Shown here: one piece after another, positions 36,355-47,276 of the stretch
Layout of the letters: the number at the start of each line of letters is the position of its first letter
Numbering within the stretch: the stretch's first letter is position 1
Assembly (NCBI GenBank): GCA_963824985.1
Contig: CAWGRQ010000042.1
Span: 10,392-74,391 of the forward strand
Origin: JAFNAG01 sp963824985
GTDB taxonomy: Bacteria; Acidobacteriota; UBA6911
Length of the DNA: 64,000 nt
Reading direction: 5' to 3'
Translations under genes and position numbers: made by a program
The notes under the pieces: model-generated
What the model saw: only the letters and a program-made list of their open reading frames with translations
Databases searched by the model: none
Told to the model about the DNA's origin: nothing

Positions 36355-39300
36355 CTACCTGCGATCCAACCGCAGGGGCTGGCCGTTGTCGCCGAAGTAA
36401 TTCAGTGTGACGAAGACTGCCCCCCCGGCCGCGATAAATATAAACTCCGTCTGGTACCCGCTGCCGTCGGCGGCCTGGGGGAATATAACCGGGAACGGTG
36501 CCGGCCGGGTAAGGTCGGCGATGGGAAATGTAGTGACGAGAAAGTCGCTCCGGGCGTTAAGCAGAGAGCGGAGCGTGAGCGCCACGAACGGCGTGTCGGA
36601 GGAAATCTCGAGCGACTCCGCGGAATCCGGGTGGTAAACCCGGGATTCTCTGGCCTACGAACTCGGCTTTGTGCCCATTGCCGTTCAGTAGCAAGGTTCC
36701 GTCACCGGTTCCAGCCGGAGTCGAGCCGTTCAGTTCGAACGCCTTCATCGTTATCGTACCGCCCGCCCCTCCGGGGTTGCCGATCGCCAGGCCGGTGTCG
36801 TGCGCTCCGGATTTGTCGACGAAGATCCGGGCCCGTGTTGTCGGCATCGACGAGGGGACTCCCGCCTCCATCACCAGAATTCCGCCTGTGCTCAATTGAA
36901 AAATCCCGGCGCCTGCCGGGGTGGTTGTGCCCGCATTCGGAGCAACACGAACCCAGCCGATAGCGGCTGCCTGTGGGGCTCCGTCCGTCTGTAAAATAAA
37001 CACTCCTGCCGGCGGGATCGAATAGTTTATCGAAGAAGCGGTCGTGCCGCCGACTGCTCCGACCGGCAGGGGATTTCCTCCGTCGTCCGTGACCTGCAGT
37101 GTTCCCGTCTCGGTCGCGCCGGTCGTGTTGATGAGGATCACCGTCGTGGCATAACCCCCTCCATTGACCAGTTGGGGAAAGTAAATCGTGCCGCCGGAAT
37201 CCGCCTGCATGAGGTCCGCAATCGGGATCGTGGTCAGCAGAGTCTCGCCGCGCTGGTTGACGGTCAGTCGCAGGGCGAGGATCGAGATCGGCTGGTCACT
37301 CGAGATTTCAAGGGATCCGAACCGGATCGTCGCGGGGAAACCGGCCGGCAAGGCAAAATTCGGCGCAATCTGATTCAGTTGGTCGATGAATCTCGCTATG
37401 TGGGCGCCGGCATCGAGCGTGCCGTTTCCATTGGCAAGGGTGGTCCCCGCGCTGTCCCGCAAGCGGAAGGCCAGATGCGCGGTCGCACTTCCCAGGTTGA
37501 CGATGGCGATTCCGGTGTTAATCTCCACGGTGCCTGCACCCAGCAGCCCGGGCAGGGACACTTGCGTTCGATAGTCAATGAAAATGCGGGCAGATCTCGT
37601 GGGCGGCGATGCCGGGACTCCAGCCTCGCTCACCACGACTCCGTTTTGCATCAGGCTGAAAGCAGCCGTCGCATACGAGGCTATGCCAAAGACGGGAGTG
37701 GCCGTCGCATACCCCACCTGGATGGGATTCGAGTCCCCCGGCGTGATAAGCCCTGCTACGCCACCGCTCCCGGCGGCCAGGTTGGTATTGGTTACCGGGC
37801 GGCCGCTCAAATTGAAGAGGATCGTCAGGGTGGAATTGCGGCCGTTTGGGATGGCGACGTCAGGCTTCCTGTCCAGATCAAGGTCGGCGATCGCCATGGA
37901 TCCGAAACCAGTTCCGGCATCGAAATTGCGGGGGCTCTGGAATGAACCATCGCCATTTCCCGGGAAGAGGATCAGAGCACCTTCTCCTGTGCTGGCGACC
38001 AGAATGTCGCGAAATCCGTCGCCGTCAAAATCGACAATTGCCGTGGATCCCACCCCGGAAAATCTGTAAAGCGTCGCCGGCAGATTTGCTGCCGCCCTGA
38101 AGGTCCCGTCCCCGTTGCCTGCCAAAAAAGCAAAATTGTATGTGAACTGGGGATTCTCGATGGCCGCGGCCAGGTCAAGAATGCCGTCGTGGTCAACATC
38201 GCCCAGGGCGAGCCGCCGGACCGCCGCACCGCTGAGAACATTGACTGCAGCTCGGAAGGTGCCGTCGCCATTGCCTAACATCACGGCCAGACTCCCGTTG
38301 ATGCTGCCGGGCGTTCCGATACTCGCAATCGCCAGGTCCGTGCGGCCGTCGCGATTCAGGTCACCCGCGGTCAGCGTCAGTGACTGCTCCGCCGTCTGAA
38401 ATGGCAGCCCTGCCTGAAAGGTGCCGTCCCCGTTGCCCAGGTAAACCACTCCCGCATTGCTCCTGGTGTCCAGCAAAACCAGATCCGGCAGTTCGTCATT
38501 GTTCACGCTCAGCGCCATCATAGGACCAATCTCGAAACTGTTGTTTCCGATTAGGATCTGTTGAGACTGAGTGAAGCCGCCGGCGCCGTTGCCCAGCAAC
38601 ACGAAGACATTCGGCCTGATGAAGCCCTGAGAGTCATTCCGCCTGTTTCCGGCCACATCCGCGTTGCCGTCCCGGTTGAAATCGGCAATTGCCAGAATCC
38701 CCTCCCGACCAAGGTCGATGCGCTGCTGGAATACCCTGCCCTTCTCACCAAGAAGAATGGCGCTGTTTGCCAGGTTGTTGCTGGCCGCCAGATCCGGATA
38801 GCCGTCATTATTGAAGTCTGCCACATCGACTTGGGAGGTGCCTCCATCACGGTCTGCGGTCAGGAAGGCGCGTCCCGCGAGGAAAGTGCCGTCACCGTTG
38901 TTGAGGAGTATCGAATCGTGGTCCGCATTGAAGTTATTGACATGGAGATCGAGGATCTGGTCTCCGTCCACATCAATGACCGAGATGCGGAGCGGATAGT
39001 CGCTGACCACATAATGTTGCGGGGTTCTAAAAGTGCCGTCACCCTTGCCCAAAAGCACCGAGATGGAGGCGCTGAGGTAGTTTGCCGTGACCAAGTCCAG
39101 GTTGCCGTCACGATTCAGGTCGCCGGTCTCAATCGTTGCGGTGCTGTTACGGGGGAGGACGGGCACCTGGCGCGCCGGCTGGAAGGAGCCGTTGCCGTTG
39201 CCGAGCAGAATGGATAACGCGTCGAAAATACTGACGATAATGTCGGGGTTGCCGTCACGGTTCAGATCGCCGGCAGCTACCTTGTCGGATCCGCCGGCCT

Positions 39301-40081
39301 CCACCAGAACCGGCGCCTGAAAGGTCGCGTCCCCGTTGCCGAGCAGGACTGAGACCGTTGTCCGGTTGAGTCCCGGGCGTACCAGGTCGAGCCGGCCGTC
39401 CTTGTTGAAATCCCCAATGGCCACCGAGGCGGCGCCGGCACCGGGATCAAGGTTTATGGCCGCTTGGAAACTTCCGTCGCCTTTCCCCAGCAATAATGAG
39501 AGGCTTCCGTCGGATGCGCTGCGACCCTGGTTCGCCGTCACCAGATCGATCTTGCCGTCATTATTCAGGTCGGCGGCCAGGATTTTGACCGGAGCCTTTC
39601 CAACCGTAACGTTGGTTGCCACTCCATAAGACAAAGGAGCAGTCGCCGGTACGATCGAGACATCGTCGGAATCCTGGTTAACAACTGCCAGATCCTCCAA
39701 TCCGTCGCCGTTGAAATCAGCTAACACCATATCAATGGGAAACCGCCCCACCGCGATCTCCCGCCGGAGAGGGAATCCGCCCGCAGCCTTTGTTGAAAAA
39801 AGGTTAGGCAGATCCTTGAGGATCTCACAGGCGCCCTTCATGTCAAACAACCACTCCAACGCGTTCTTGTGTTCCGGCATGGGTTTGACCTGTAGCCCGG
39901 ATCCGAGATCGCTCATGGAAAAATATGCAAGCCCTGCCAGAGTGTACTGCAAGTGGGTTACACCGTAGGGTGCTTTGCTTGTGGTACATGACGATTTGGC
40001 ACCGGATTGCGCCCAGAGCTCCTGGCTGCCCAATGCCTGGTAGCCTGCCACGATAGCAAACGCCAAAATGCAATTCACCAC
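36355..40081 (-). CDS. Large secreted FG-GAP/VCBS repeat protein, one or two frameshifts
   Basis: The main frame (36557-40081, 1174 residues) has a hydrophobic signal-like start and then about 15 FG-GAP/VCBS repeats of the type VLADFNGDGLEDLAVVN, each with a calcium-binding D.NGDG.DL loop, across residues about 110-790. After a linker come two Ig-like two-module units (LPGLLGAGTVEINTGIAIV; GTIYFPQLVNGGGYATTVIL). Near 36620 the frame breaks; the next frame to 36355 continues SAESLEISSDTPFVALTL and ends in RLDRR. A basic start (MKSARNRDS) in another frame just upstream could complete the signal peptide. Likely a surface adhesin-type beta-propeller. Confidence 0.85.
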
Positions 40082-40106
40082 TATCCCGGTTGCGCGCCGA
40101 TTTCAT

Positions 40107-41245
40107 CTGTCCATATGGATTCTCCCTTCTCTAAGGTCTGTCAGATCATTGCAAATCTCCATTCTTCGGGGTGACGTTGAATTTGGAAAAGAGTGCACGA
40201 TTGCAGCTTGAGGAGAAATTTGGCCGGATCGCTGGGCGCGTCAGCATTACGGATTTCAGCAGCAATTCTATGGGTGCATCTTGAAGGTTTGAGGTGCAAG
40301 CCGGTGGTTGACTTGGAGGCAAAAAGACAATGCTCGAAAGCATCCTTCCCACCCTTCCATCTGTTCGATGGCCATGCATCGGCGGATTCCCCGAGCGGAT
40401 CCGACGACACCTTTGAATGATAGCATCCGGTTTTGAATAATCCAAGCGCCTGCGGTTCTTGAGTATTGGATCATGGACAGCCATTATGTCTGAACATGCA
40501 GAGAGGAAACTGGCAGTAAGTCCGCTGAAAACCGGAACGCGCCGCAGATATGGGTATCATGGGCAAGTCACCAGGAACTCCCTGACTGGACCAAAGACCC
40601 ATCGCTTGCTGCAGGAGATAAATAGCACGCGGCAAATAATGAGAATCTCCCACTCAAAATCGCAAGAGATATGGTTGCGCCATTCCCCTTACTTATGGGA
40701 GATTAATCGAAGGGAAGGAACATGAATCTCTTGAAATATACCATCTGCGCGACTCTGCGAATCCGGCTGCACGAAATGAGAATGCTCGTCGTCATCTTCC
40801 TGATACTGGAGGACGATCATGGATTCAAAATCACAGCGCCCACGGAGCCTTAAGCCGGCTATGAGCCGGGGATCCCTCGGGCGGCTTCAGCCGCAACCCG
40901 ACTTTCAGTCGGAAAAGGAACCTACCGGCTTTAGCCGGTAGTGGTTCAGCCAACGGTTAGGAGGGATTGGCTGCCTATTTCCGCGGTTGCTCCGTGGGGC
41001 AGGCCGGCTTGGTTCCCCCTCTCCAACTTCCGATAAAAAAGCAATTATGTTAACTTCGGGGCTTCGACCCCTCCCAGGCGGCATGCTACATCGAAATCGG
41101 GTCCCGGGATCCGGTTTTTTAGGCACCCGCGCCTTATTGCGCTGAGGACAGAGGAGCGGCCTTTTTTGTTGCAGGCGGTTGGCTGGAAGTTCTGGTAGGG
41201 AGCTGCATAAGGAAAGCTCTTTCTGACCGTCCTGTTCTCTGCAAC
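40107..41245. other. Gene-poor region with hairpin array
   Basis: About 1.1 kb between the FG-GAP protein and a transposase fragment. Only short overlapping frames without ribosome sites or family signals are present. The structured part is the four-hairpin array at 40855-40941. Confidence 0.5.
40855..40941. repeat. Array of four short hairpins
   Basis: Four perfect or near-perfect stems in 87 bases: CCGGCT-ATG-AGCCGG (40855-40869), GCGGC-TTCA-GCCGC (40881-40894), CCGACT-TTC-AGTCGG (40898-40912) and CTACCGGCT-TT-AGCCGGTAG (40922-40941). All share a CT...AG loop closure. None is followed by a T-run. Probably a repetitive extragenic palindromic element. Confidence 0.7.
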
Positions 41246-41649
41246 ATGGGAACTTCCTGGGGACCGATGCATCTGGGCAGGACAAACTATGCCGAAAGCG
41301 ACGTCTCGTCCGTGAAGAACAACCATCTTCACATTGTTTCCTGCAAAGGTGTTTACTTCGTCACGCGGCTGAAAGACAACGCTGCCTTCTTAGTGGTCGA
41401 AAATCGGGCGATTCCAGCCGGAACGAATGTCCGCAGGGATCAGGTCGTCTACTTTCACAGCCAAGCCGTCCCCGACCGCGAGCACTTTTCAGGATCGTTG
41501 AAGTCTGGGACGAGGAAAAGCAGAGGTCGTTCACGTTCCTGACAAATCACCTTGAGTTTGCGGCGACAACGATGGCGGCGCTCTACAAGGATCGCTGGGC
41601 CGTCGAGCTATTTATTTTTGCCGGCGGAAAAGATCCTCGTGACCGGTGA
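41246..41649 (+). mobile_element. IS4-family transposase fragment, frameshifted
   Basis: Homology starts near 41342 with GVYFVTRLKDNAAFLVVENR. It continues, after a shift near 41490, with RIVEVWDEEKQRSFTFLTN, then TTMAALYKDRWAVELF. This is the C-terminal half of the DDE domain of IS4-type transposases, including the conserved Y..RW..E catalytic glutamate region. The N-terminal half and the end are missing, and no terminal inverted repeats were found. At about 41615 the DNA switches without a gap into a metallo-hydrolase fragment read in another frame. Confidence 0.8.
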
Positions 41650-41923
41650 CATCATGCTGAATCCCTATCCGTTCGCAATCGGCGGATCCTATCCTGCGGA
41701 ATGGCTGAAGACGATGGAGTTGTTTGCCGCGCTGCATCCAGCAGAGGACGACCGGCATAGCGGCAGAGACGCTCCAGCAGCATGCGGTCTCGAGGATAAA
41801 CGCGGACCACGGACGCTGAAGCCGGCAGCCGACGCACAGCAGCGGCCCGACGGCACGGCCGCATCCCCGAAATCCGCACCGTCGCCGACTCGCGCGATGC
41901 GCCTGCCGGCGACGAACCTATGA
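41611..41923 (+). pseudogene. MBL-fold metallo-hydrolase fragment
   Basis: The frame reads SYLFLPAEKILVTGDIMLN, then PFAIGGSYPAEWLKTMELFAAL, as in the second half of metallo-beta-lactamase-fold hydrolases, where GD carries a zinc ligand. The expected VPGHG motif that should follow is not readable; the sequence becomes a low-quality Arg/Pro/Ala string. The N-terminal HxHxDH half is absent, replaced by the transposase fragment. Confidence 0.6.
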
Positions 41924-41968
41924 TGGCGGTCGCAAATGGCACAGGGTGAGAGGTGCCGCGGCTCCCTG

Positions 41969-43852
41969 TTACCAGATTTTTATGGGCAGTCCTTTGATGT
42001 CGAAATACATGAAGTAGGGGACGGCTTCCTCAACCGCGTAGAAGGGCCAGAACCGCGAAGCCACCCGGCTTCCCCAGTAATTGACCTTCAGACCGACTGT
42101 CTCCGGGGGCTCGACCCGGAATACGCCAGGAATGGTATCCGGAATCAACCATTTAGCCAGGTCATCTTCTCGTTCTGGAAGCCGGAACGCCGGCTCGTGG
42201 TAGTGTGCCTCCAAGGCATAAACAACCGGCCCTCGAGCGACCGCTACCCGGTCAGGATGCTGCTTATCGATCGGCTCATAGCGGAATCGGAGTGGAAACC
42301 TCACCTCCACCTGATCTCCCGGTTTCCAGGTGCGTTTTATCGTGGCCCAGGTCCCGGGTGCACACGCGACATTTACCTCCGCACCATTCAGCTTCACCGC
42401 GACATCCTGAGACCATCCCGGAACGCGGAACTTGAGCTCGAAATCCATCTCACGCTTCATTTGCAGGGTCAGTGTGGTCGTCTCCGATTCGGGGAATCCG
42501 GTATTCTGAACCAGACTGACCTCACCCTCCGGTCTGCTCCAGGCGACTTCCGAAGGGAGGAACAGATTGACGGCCAGGCCGGCCGCATCCTTGAAATAGA
42601 TCAGGTTGTGGTAGTCGGCCACGCCCTGGATCAGGGTACCCGAACAGCAGGTGAACTTGTCCCAGCGATACACTTTCATCCCGCCGCCGATTCGGTAATC
42701 GGAATAGTAGAAGTTTTTGCCTCCCGGACCTAACGGAAGTGCCGCACCGATTCCGTTGTACAGCAGCCGCTCGATCCAATCGCCGTAGCGAGCGTCCCCG
42801 GTGAACTGCATCAGGTAGCGCGACAATTTGAATGCCGCCCAGGACCCGCAAATGGTCTCAAAGCTATCGAACCGGAACTCCAGGGTTTTTCCGAGATTTC
42901 CGTTGGGGGTCATGAATCGCTCGTGGGGGCCGAATCCGCCCGTGGCGTAACACTGCGTACTCTGAAGGAAGTCATAGGCGTTCTTGATGATCTGCAGATA
43001 GACCGGATCTCCGGTGACGGCGTAGGTCATGGCCGCGCTGCTGAACGTGTTGACATGGCTGTAGGCATGCAGCCCATATACATCCGTCGGCGATGCCGTT
43101 TCGGCAAATCTGTTCCAGTACGCGTGGTAAAGCCAGACTTCGGCGAAGTCTTTGAATTTTTGATTTCCCGATAGTTGGTATGCACGCCAGAGATTCTCCG
43201 ATAACGTGTACCATTCTGACGGATTGCCCATGTACTGGTTCGGCGTGGCCGGTGTGCGCGCCCGGTTAAAAGTCTTGCTTGCCCAATCCGTAACTTTTTC
43301 AAGCAATCCCAACGCCTCTGGATGAGCGGCGTATTCGTGCATATCAACCAGCCCACATACCAGCTTTTCAAAGGGATAATGCTGCATGCCACAGTTGCCG
43401 TCGGGCTTGATTGTCTTGCCCCACTCGGTCATGAGGCGCGCCGCCTTATCTCGAATGGCTGCATCCCCGGTGGCCCGGCCCATCCGAGCCATGCCGCTCA
43501 GCCATTGGCCGAGCACCGTCGAGCTGTTGGTCTGACACCAACTGGCCCGGCCCATGCGGGACGACCACTCGCTGCCCAGCGGTTTCCCCGGAGCGGGCAG
43601 ACCGGCTGCCGCGCGAAAGCCCTGCAGGATATCGTCATCCGGAATGCCGAAGTAGTAATCCCTGGCCGTCTGGTATTGTGCCTGCCACCGGCTTTCGCGG
43701 AGCCGCACCCCATGATAGTTCATCGGTTCAAGCCGGATTCCGGAAGAAGAGCCCGAGGTTTGAAGCGGCGGGATTTTCGCGCCCCGAGCTAAAACCCATG
43801 CCCCTGCCGGAGCGGATTTCAAAAAGTCACGGCGATCCATGTCACGCTTCAT
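41969..43852 (-). CDS. Glycoside hydrolase family 127-like protein (DUF1680), Tat signal
   Basis: 627 residues from the ATG at 43852 (GAAGGGAG upstream). The start MKRDMDRRDFLKSAPAG is a twin-arginine signal, so the enzyme is probably exported folded. The core (about 80-480) is the (alpha/alpha) barrel of GH127, with the zinc/nucleophile motifs as in beta-L-arabinofuranosidases: FETICGSWA supplies Glu and Cys ligands and FTCCSGTLIQGVADYHN the double Cys, one of which is the nucleophile in characterised members. C-terminal beta domains follow. It would release arabinofuranosyl or related residues from plant-type glycans. The frame is intact. Confidence 0.88.
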   Translation of the reverse strand: MKRDMDRRDFLKSAPAGAWVLARGAKIPPLQTSGSSSGIRLEPMNYHGVRLRESRWQAQYQTARDYYFGIPDDDILQGFRAAAGLPAPGKPLGSEWSSRMGRASWCQTNSSTVLGQWLSGMARMGRATGDAAIRDKAARLMTEWGKTIKPDGNCGMQHYPFEKLVCGLVDMHEYAAHPEALGLLEKVTDWASKTFNRARTPATPNQYMGNPSEWYTLSENLWRAYQLSGNQKFKDFAEVWLYHAYWNRFAETASPTDVYGLHAYSHVNTFSSAAMTYAVTGDPVYLQIIKNAYDFLQSTQCYATGGFGPHERFMTPNGNLGKTLEFRFDSFETICGSWAAFKLSRYLMQFTGDARYGDWIERLLYNGIGAALPLGPGGKNFYYSDYRIGGGMKVYRWDKFTCCSGTLIQGVADYHNLIYFKDAAGLAVNLFLPSEVAWSRPEGEVSLVQNTGFPESETTTLTLQMKREMDFELKFRVPGWSQDVAVKLNGAEVNVACAPGTWATIKRTWKPGDQVEVRFPLRFRYEPIDKQHPDRVAVARGPVVYALEAHYHEPAFRLPEREDDLAKWLIPDTIPGVFRVEPPETVGLKVNYWGSRVASRFWPFYAVEEAVPYFMYFDIKGLPIKIW

Positions 43853-43932
43853 CTCATCTCCCTTCGGGTGCGCGATTGCGCGATTCGCAGGCGCCCTTTT
43901 CGCATCCATAGCCAGCCATCCCGCCGGAAATT

Positions 43933-45405
43933 CTATCTCCTGATACCAATTCTCGTGTGCGCCAGGCCGATTGCGTCGATGTATTGTCCAGCCCTGCCGA
44001 TAAAACCGACCGCCTGGCTGCCGGTCGGGACCTCTATCCGAAAATACGTGCCGCCTCCGGGTCCGCCGAATATTGGCGAGATTTTCTTGTTGGTTTGAAT
44101 CTGAAGCGAATCAACGATGGTGCCGTACCGGCCGGAGATGCCGGTGATGTACTCGTCCGCATCGAGCCGGAAAATTCTCTGGCGTCCGCCCGAACCGCCA
44201 GCCCGTTCGCCTTCCACAGTGCGGCCGTCGGGCAAGACATAGATCATCTGCACCGAATCGACACGATCACTCGAGGCAACGCGGATCTCGGTGATCCGGG
44301 CGCCGGCAGGAATATCCTGGGAAGGAAAGGAATTGCCGCCGTTGCCTCCGTAGAGCGGGCTTTGTTGATACGGTACCGCGCCCGCCTGGCCAACTTGCCT
44401 GCCGATATTCCGTTCGCCGTACCGGCCGCCAAACCGCCGGTCCACCTGAGCGTAAGTCAAACCGATGGCATCCACGAGGGCACCCGACCGGCCGGCAAAC
44501 CCGACCACCCGGCTGCCGGTCGGAACCTCTATCAGAAAAACATCGCCGCCTCCGGGTCCGCCATATAACGGCGAAGTCTTCTTGTTGGTTTGAATCTGGA
44601 GCGAATTAATGACATTGCCGTACCGACCGGAAATGCGGGTGATGTACTCGTCCGCATCGAGCCGGAAAATTCTCTGGCGTCCAACCGAGCCACCATATCG
44701 TGTCCCTTCAACCGTTCGACCGTCAGTCAAGACATAGACGGTCTGCAGGGATTCGACGAGGTCACTTGCGGAAATCCGGAGCTCGGCAATCCGGGCGCCG
44801 GATGGAATATCCTGGGCTGAGAAGGGATTGCCGCCGTTGCCTCCATAGAGCTGCGTTTGTGGATACTGTCCCTGGCCAGAGGTTCCGAGGCCGAGACGCA
44901 GGTTCAGCGGAGCGAAGGTCAAACCGATGGCATCCACGCGCTCACCTGATCGGCCTGTGAAGCCTGTCGCTTCGGTGCCATTCGGGACCTCGATCCGATA
45001 ATCCCTGCTGCCTCCGGATCCGCCATATATCGGCGAGGTTTTCTTGTTGGTGCGAATCTGCAGCGAATCAATGATGTCGCCACATCGGCCGGAAATGCCG
45101 GTGATGTACTCGTCTGCATCGAGCCTGAATACGTTCAGCCGGCCTCCCGAGCCGCCGTGCTGGCCGGCAACAGCGCTGCTCCCCGAAACAGACACATAGA
45201 CCAGCTGAATCGCATCGATCATTTCACCCGACCTGATGCGGACCTCAGTGACCCTTGTCCCTGCCGCCGGCTGCGGGTCGGAAAATGGATTGCCGCCTCG
45301 TCCGCCGGCGATATTGGTAGATCCTGACTGCTGGGATAGCACGAGCGGGCTTCCCAAAACAATCGCCAGGGCCGCCACTATAATAATCGACATAATCTTG
45401 TGCAT
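43933..45405 (-). CDS. Secreted protein with three tandem jacalin-like lectin domains
   Basis: 490 residues from the ATG at 45405, with a near-perfect AAGGAGGACTT ribosome site. A signal peptide (about 1-25, ending VLSQQ) precedes three repeats at about 34-165, 186-318 and 350-483. Each has an opening GG.GGNPF, a central FRLDADEYITGISGRYG, a middle TNKKTSPLYGG and a closing GF.GRSG..VDAIGL. These are the strands of a jacalin-type beta-prism lectin, with the GG and closing loops that form the sugar site. It lies 81 bases upstream of the GH127 gene on the same strand, suggesting a joint role in glycan binding and cleavage. Confidence 0.85.
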   Translation of the reverse strand: MHKIMSIIIVAALAIVLGSPLVLSQQSGSTNIAGGRGGNPFSDPQPAAGTRVTEVRIRSGEMIDAIQLVYVSVSGSSAVAGQHGGSGGRLNVFRLDADEYITGISGRCGDIIDSLQIRTNKKTSPIYGGSGGSRDYRIEVPNGTEATGFTGRSGERVDAIGLTFAPLNLRLGLGTSGQGQYPQTQLYGGNGGNPFSAQDIPSGARIAELRISASDLVESLQTVYVLTDGRTVEGTRYGGSVGRQRIFRLDADEYITRISGRYGNVINSLQIQTNKKTSPLYGGPGGGDVFLIEVPTGSRVVGFAGRSGALVDAIGLTYAQVDRRFGGRYGERNIGRQVGQAGAVPYQQSPLYGGNGGNSFPSQDIPAGARITEIRVASSDRVDSVQMIYVLPDGRTVEGERAGGSGGRQRIFRLDADEYITGISGRYGTIVDSLQIQTNKKISPIFGGPGGGTYFRIEVPTGSQAVGFIGRAGQYIDAIGLAHTRIGIRR

Positions 45406-45504
45406 AAGTCCTCCTTGCATGTGGGAGATACCATTACGAGGATTCTATCTGTTGCGCAGCGAATTGTTCAATCATTTCGAAAGGCTCGAAAATCATGAAC
45501 CCGG

Positions 45505-46520
45505 TTGAGCTTCAAGTCTGGCACGCATTGCTGCCGGACATCAATACGGTCATCTAACACTAACAAAAACACGATCTTGTCCGAAGAGCAGAAAAGAGGG
45601 CCTCTATTAGCGTTCTCCATCCGTAATGGAACCGGAGTGCGAGCGGGATTGAGGTCCGGCCCAGTGAAATCGAAATGTAGACAGACACGGAGGCTTTACA
45701 GCGACGTGGACCGAAATGAGCTGGCCGCACACGGAGAGAATGGCGGGCTTTGGGATTGGAATCTGACATCCAGTTGGGTTCATTTTTCGCCCCGGTGGAT
45801 CTCGATGGTGGGTTGCGAGGACCACGAGGTCGGGACCAAACCCGAAGAGTGGTTCCAGAGAATTCATCCCGAGGACCTGGAACAAGCACAGCGCGACATC
45901 GACGCCCACCTGGCAGGGAACTCCCGACAATTTGAAATTCACCACCGGCTGCTCCACAAGGACGGGACATACCGTTGGATGTCCTGCCACGGCGTGATTG
46001 AGCGGAATGAAAACGGGCAGGCGGTCCGAATCGCAGGCTCCCACTCGGATATCACCGGGGAGAAGGTCGACGATGCGCTGACCGGACTTCCAAACCGCCT
46101 GTTGCTGATGGACCGCCTGACGCGCTCCATTGCGCGTGCCAAACGGCGCGCTGACCACATTTTCGCCTTGCCGAGAGAACCGGGCTGATTGTGCCCTGGG
46201 CCGATGGGTTTTGCATGAGGCCTGCCGGCAGCTCAAGTCCTGGCAGGAGCGCATGCTGGCCCCGAACGACCTCTGGGTTTCTGTGAATATATCCGGCCCA
46301 CAATTCGCTCAGTCCTCCCTGGTTGAACAGATTCGCGAGGTTTTGCATGACATCCAGCTGGCGCCGTATTGCCTGATGCTGGAGCTCACGGAAGGCGTGG
46401 TGATGCAAAATCCGGAAGCCGCCAGCAGTCAGCTCATGCAACTGCGTGTCATGGGAGTGCAAATCGGACTCGATGGTTTCTCTATCCATGACTTCTTTGC
46501 CTTTGTGCGGCAGGTGGACA
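45505..46520 (+). pseudogene. PAS-GGDEF-EAL protein with internal deletion
   Basis: A PAS domain is readable (GLWDWNLTSSWVHFSPRW to GTYRWMSCHGVIERNENG), then the start of a GGDEF domain (DALTGLPNRLLLMDRLTRS). It jumps near 46160 to the middle of an EAL domain: LGRWVLHEACRQLKSWQ, NISGPQFAQSSLVEQIREVL and LMLELTEGVVMQNPEA. The GG[D/E]EF catalytic motif, about 200 residues and the EAL start are missing, and the EAL ends near 46490 where sulfatase DNA on the other strand begins. No cyclic-di-GMP enzyme could be made from this. Confidence 0.85.
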
Positions 46521-47253
46521 TGATGTCGATGATGTGGCCCGGCTGACGGCGCAGTTCGCCGCGGCGCTCGATGCCGGCCGGCCAGTGCATGATGATGGGA
46601 GTAGCGATGCCTCCCTCATGCGTCCAGTGCTTGAAGAGCCGGAACGGCGTGTTGGAGACGTTGGCCCACGGATACCCGTAGCTCTGATAGGTGTCGGCGG
46701 GGCCGGGCATCACGCCGGGATCGTTGAAGAACCGCACGGGTTTTCCGTCCCGGGTGGTTTTGCGGGCCACCCGCTCCTTGCCCTCGAGGAGGTAGTTTCC
46801 CCAGCTCGGGGTCAACTCCTCGTGGCAGCCCCCGTTGTCTGAAAGGAAGAAGACGAGGGTGTTTTCGCGCGCTCCCGTCTTTTCGAGCGCGGCGAGGATC
46901 CGGCCGATGCCCTGATCGAGATGGTCGATCTGGGCCGCATAGACTTCCATGCGACGGAGCTGCCAGGCCTTCTCGGGGGCGTTCTCCCATGCGGGTACGT
47001 TGGCGTCCCGCGGGCTCAGCCGCCATACCTCGGGAACGATTCCCATTTCGATCATGCGGCGATGGCGTTCCGAACGCAGAACATCCCACCCCTGGTCGAA
47101 ACGGCCGCGATAGCGGGCGATGTCCTCCTCGAGGGCGTGAAGAGGCCAGTGAGGTGCGGTGAAGGCGGCATACAGGAAGAAGGGCTTGTCGGGCTTGTCG
47201 CGGCGATGGTCGTGGATGTAGCTGACCGCATGGTCGGCAATTGCGTCGCTCAC
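46519..47253 (-). pseudogene. Sulfatase fragment, both ends missing
   Basis: The minus-strand frame is the middle and late part of a type I sulfatase: DKPFFLYAAFTAPHWPLHA, MEVYAAQIDHLDQGIGRIL, TLVFFLSDNGG and THEGGIATPIIMHWPAG, ending GHIIDIMST. The N-terminal part with the C/SxPxR formylglycine site is absent, as is the C-terminal subdomain. A maturase for such enzymes is encoded next to it on the opposite strand. It ends where the EAL fragment begins. Confidence 0.9.
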
Positions 47254-47276
47254 ACCTTACATCTTATTAAATGCAA

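Noticed and set aside
37725..37750. GGGATTCGAGTCCCC, like a tRNA T-arm
   Set aside because: It is inside the FG-GAP coding sequence and lacks acceptor, D and anticodon stems.
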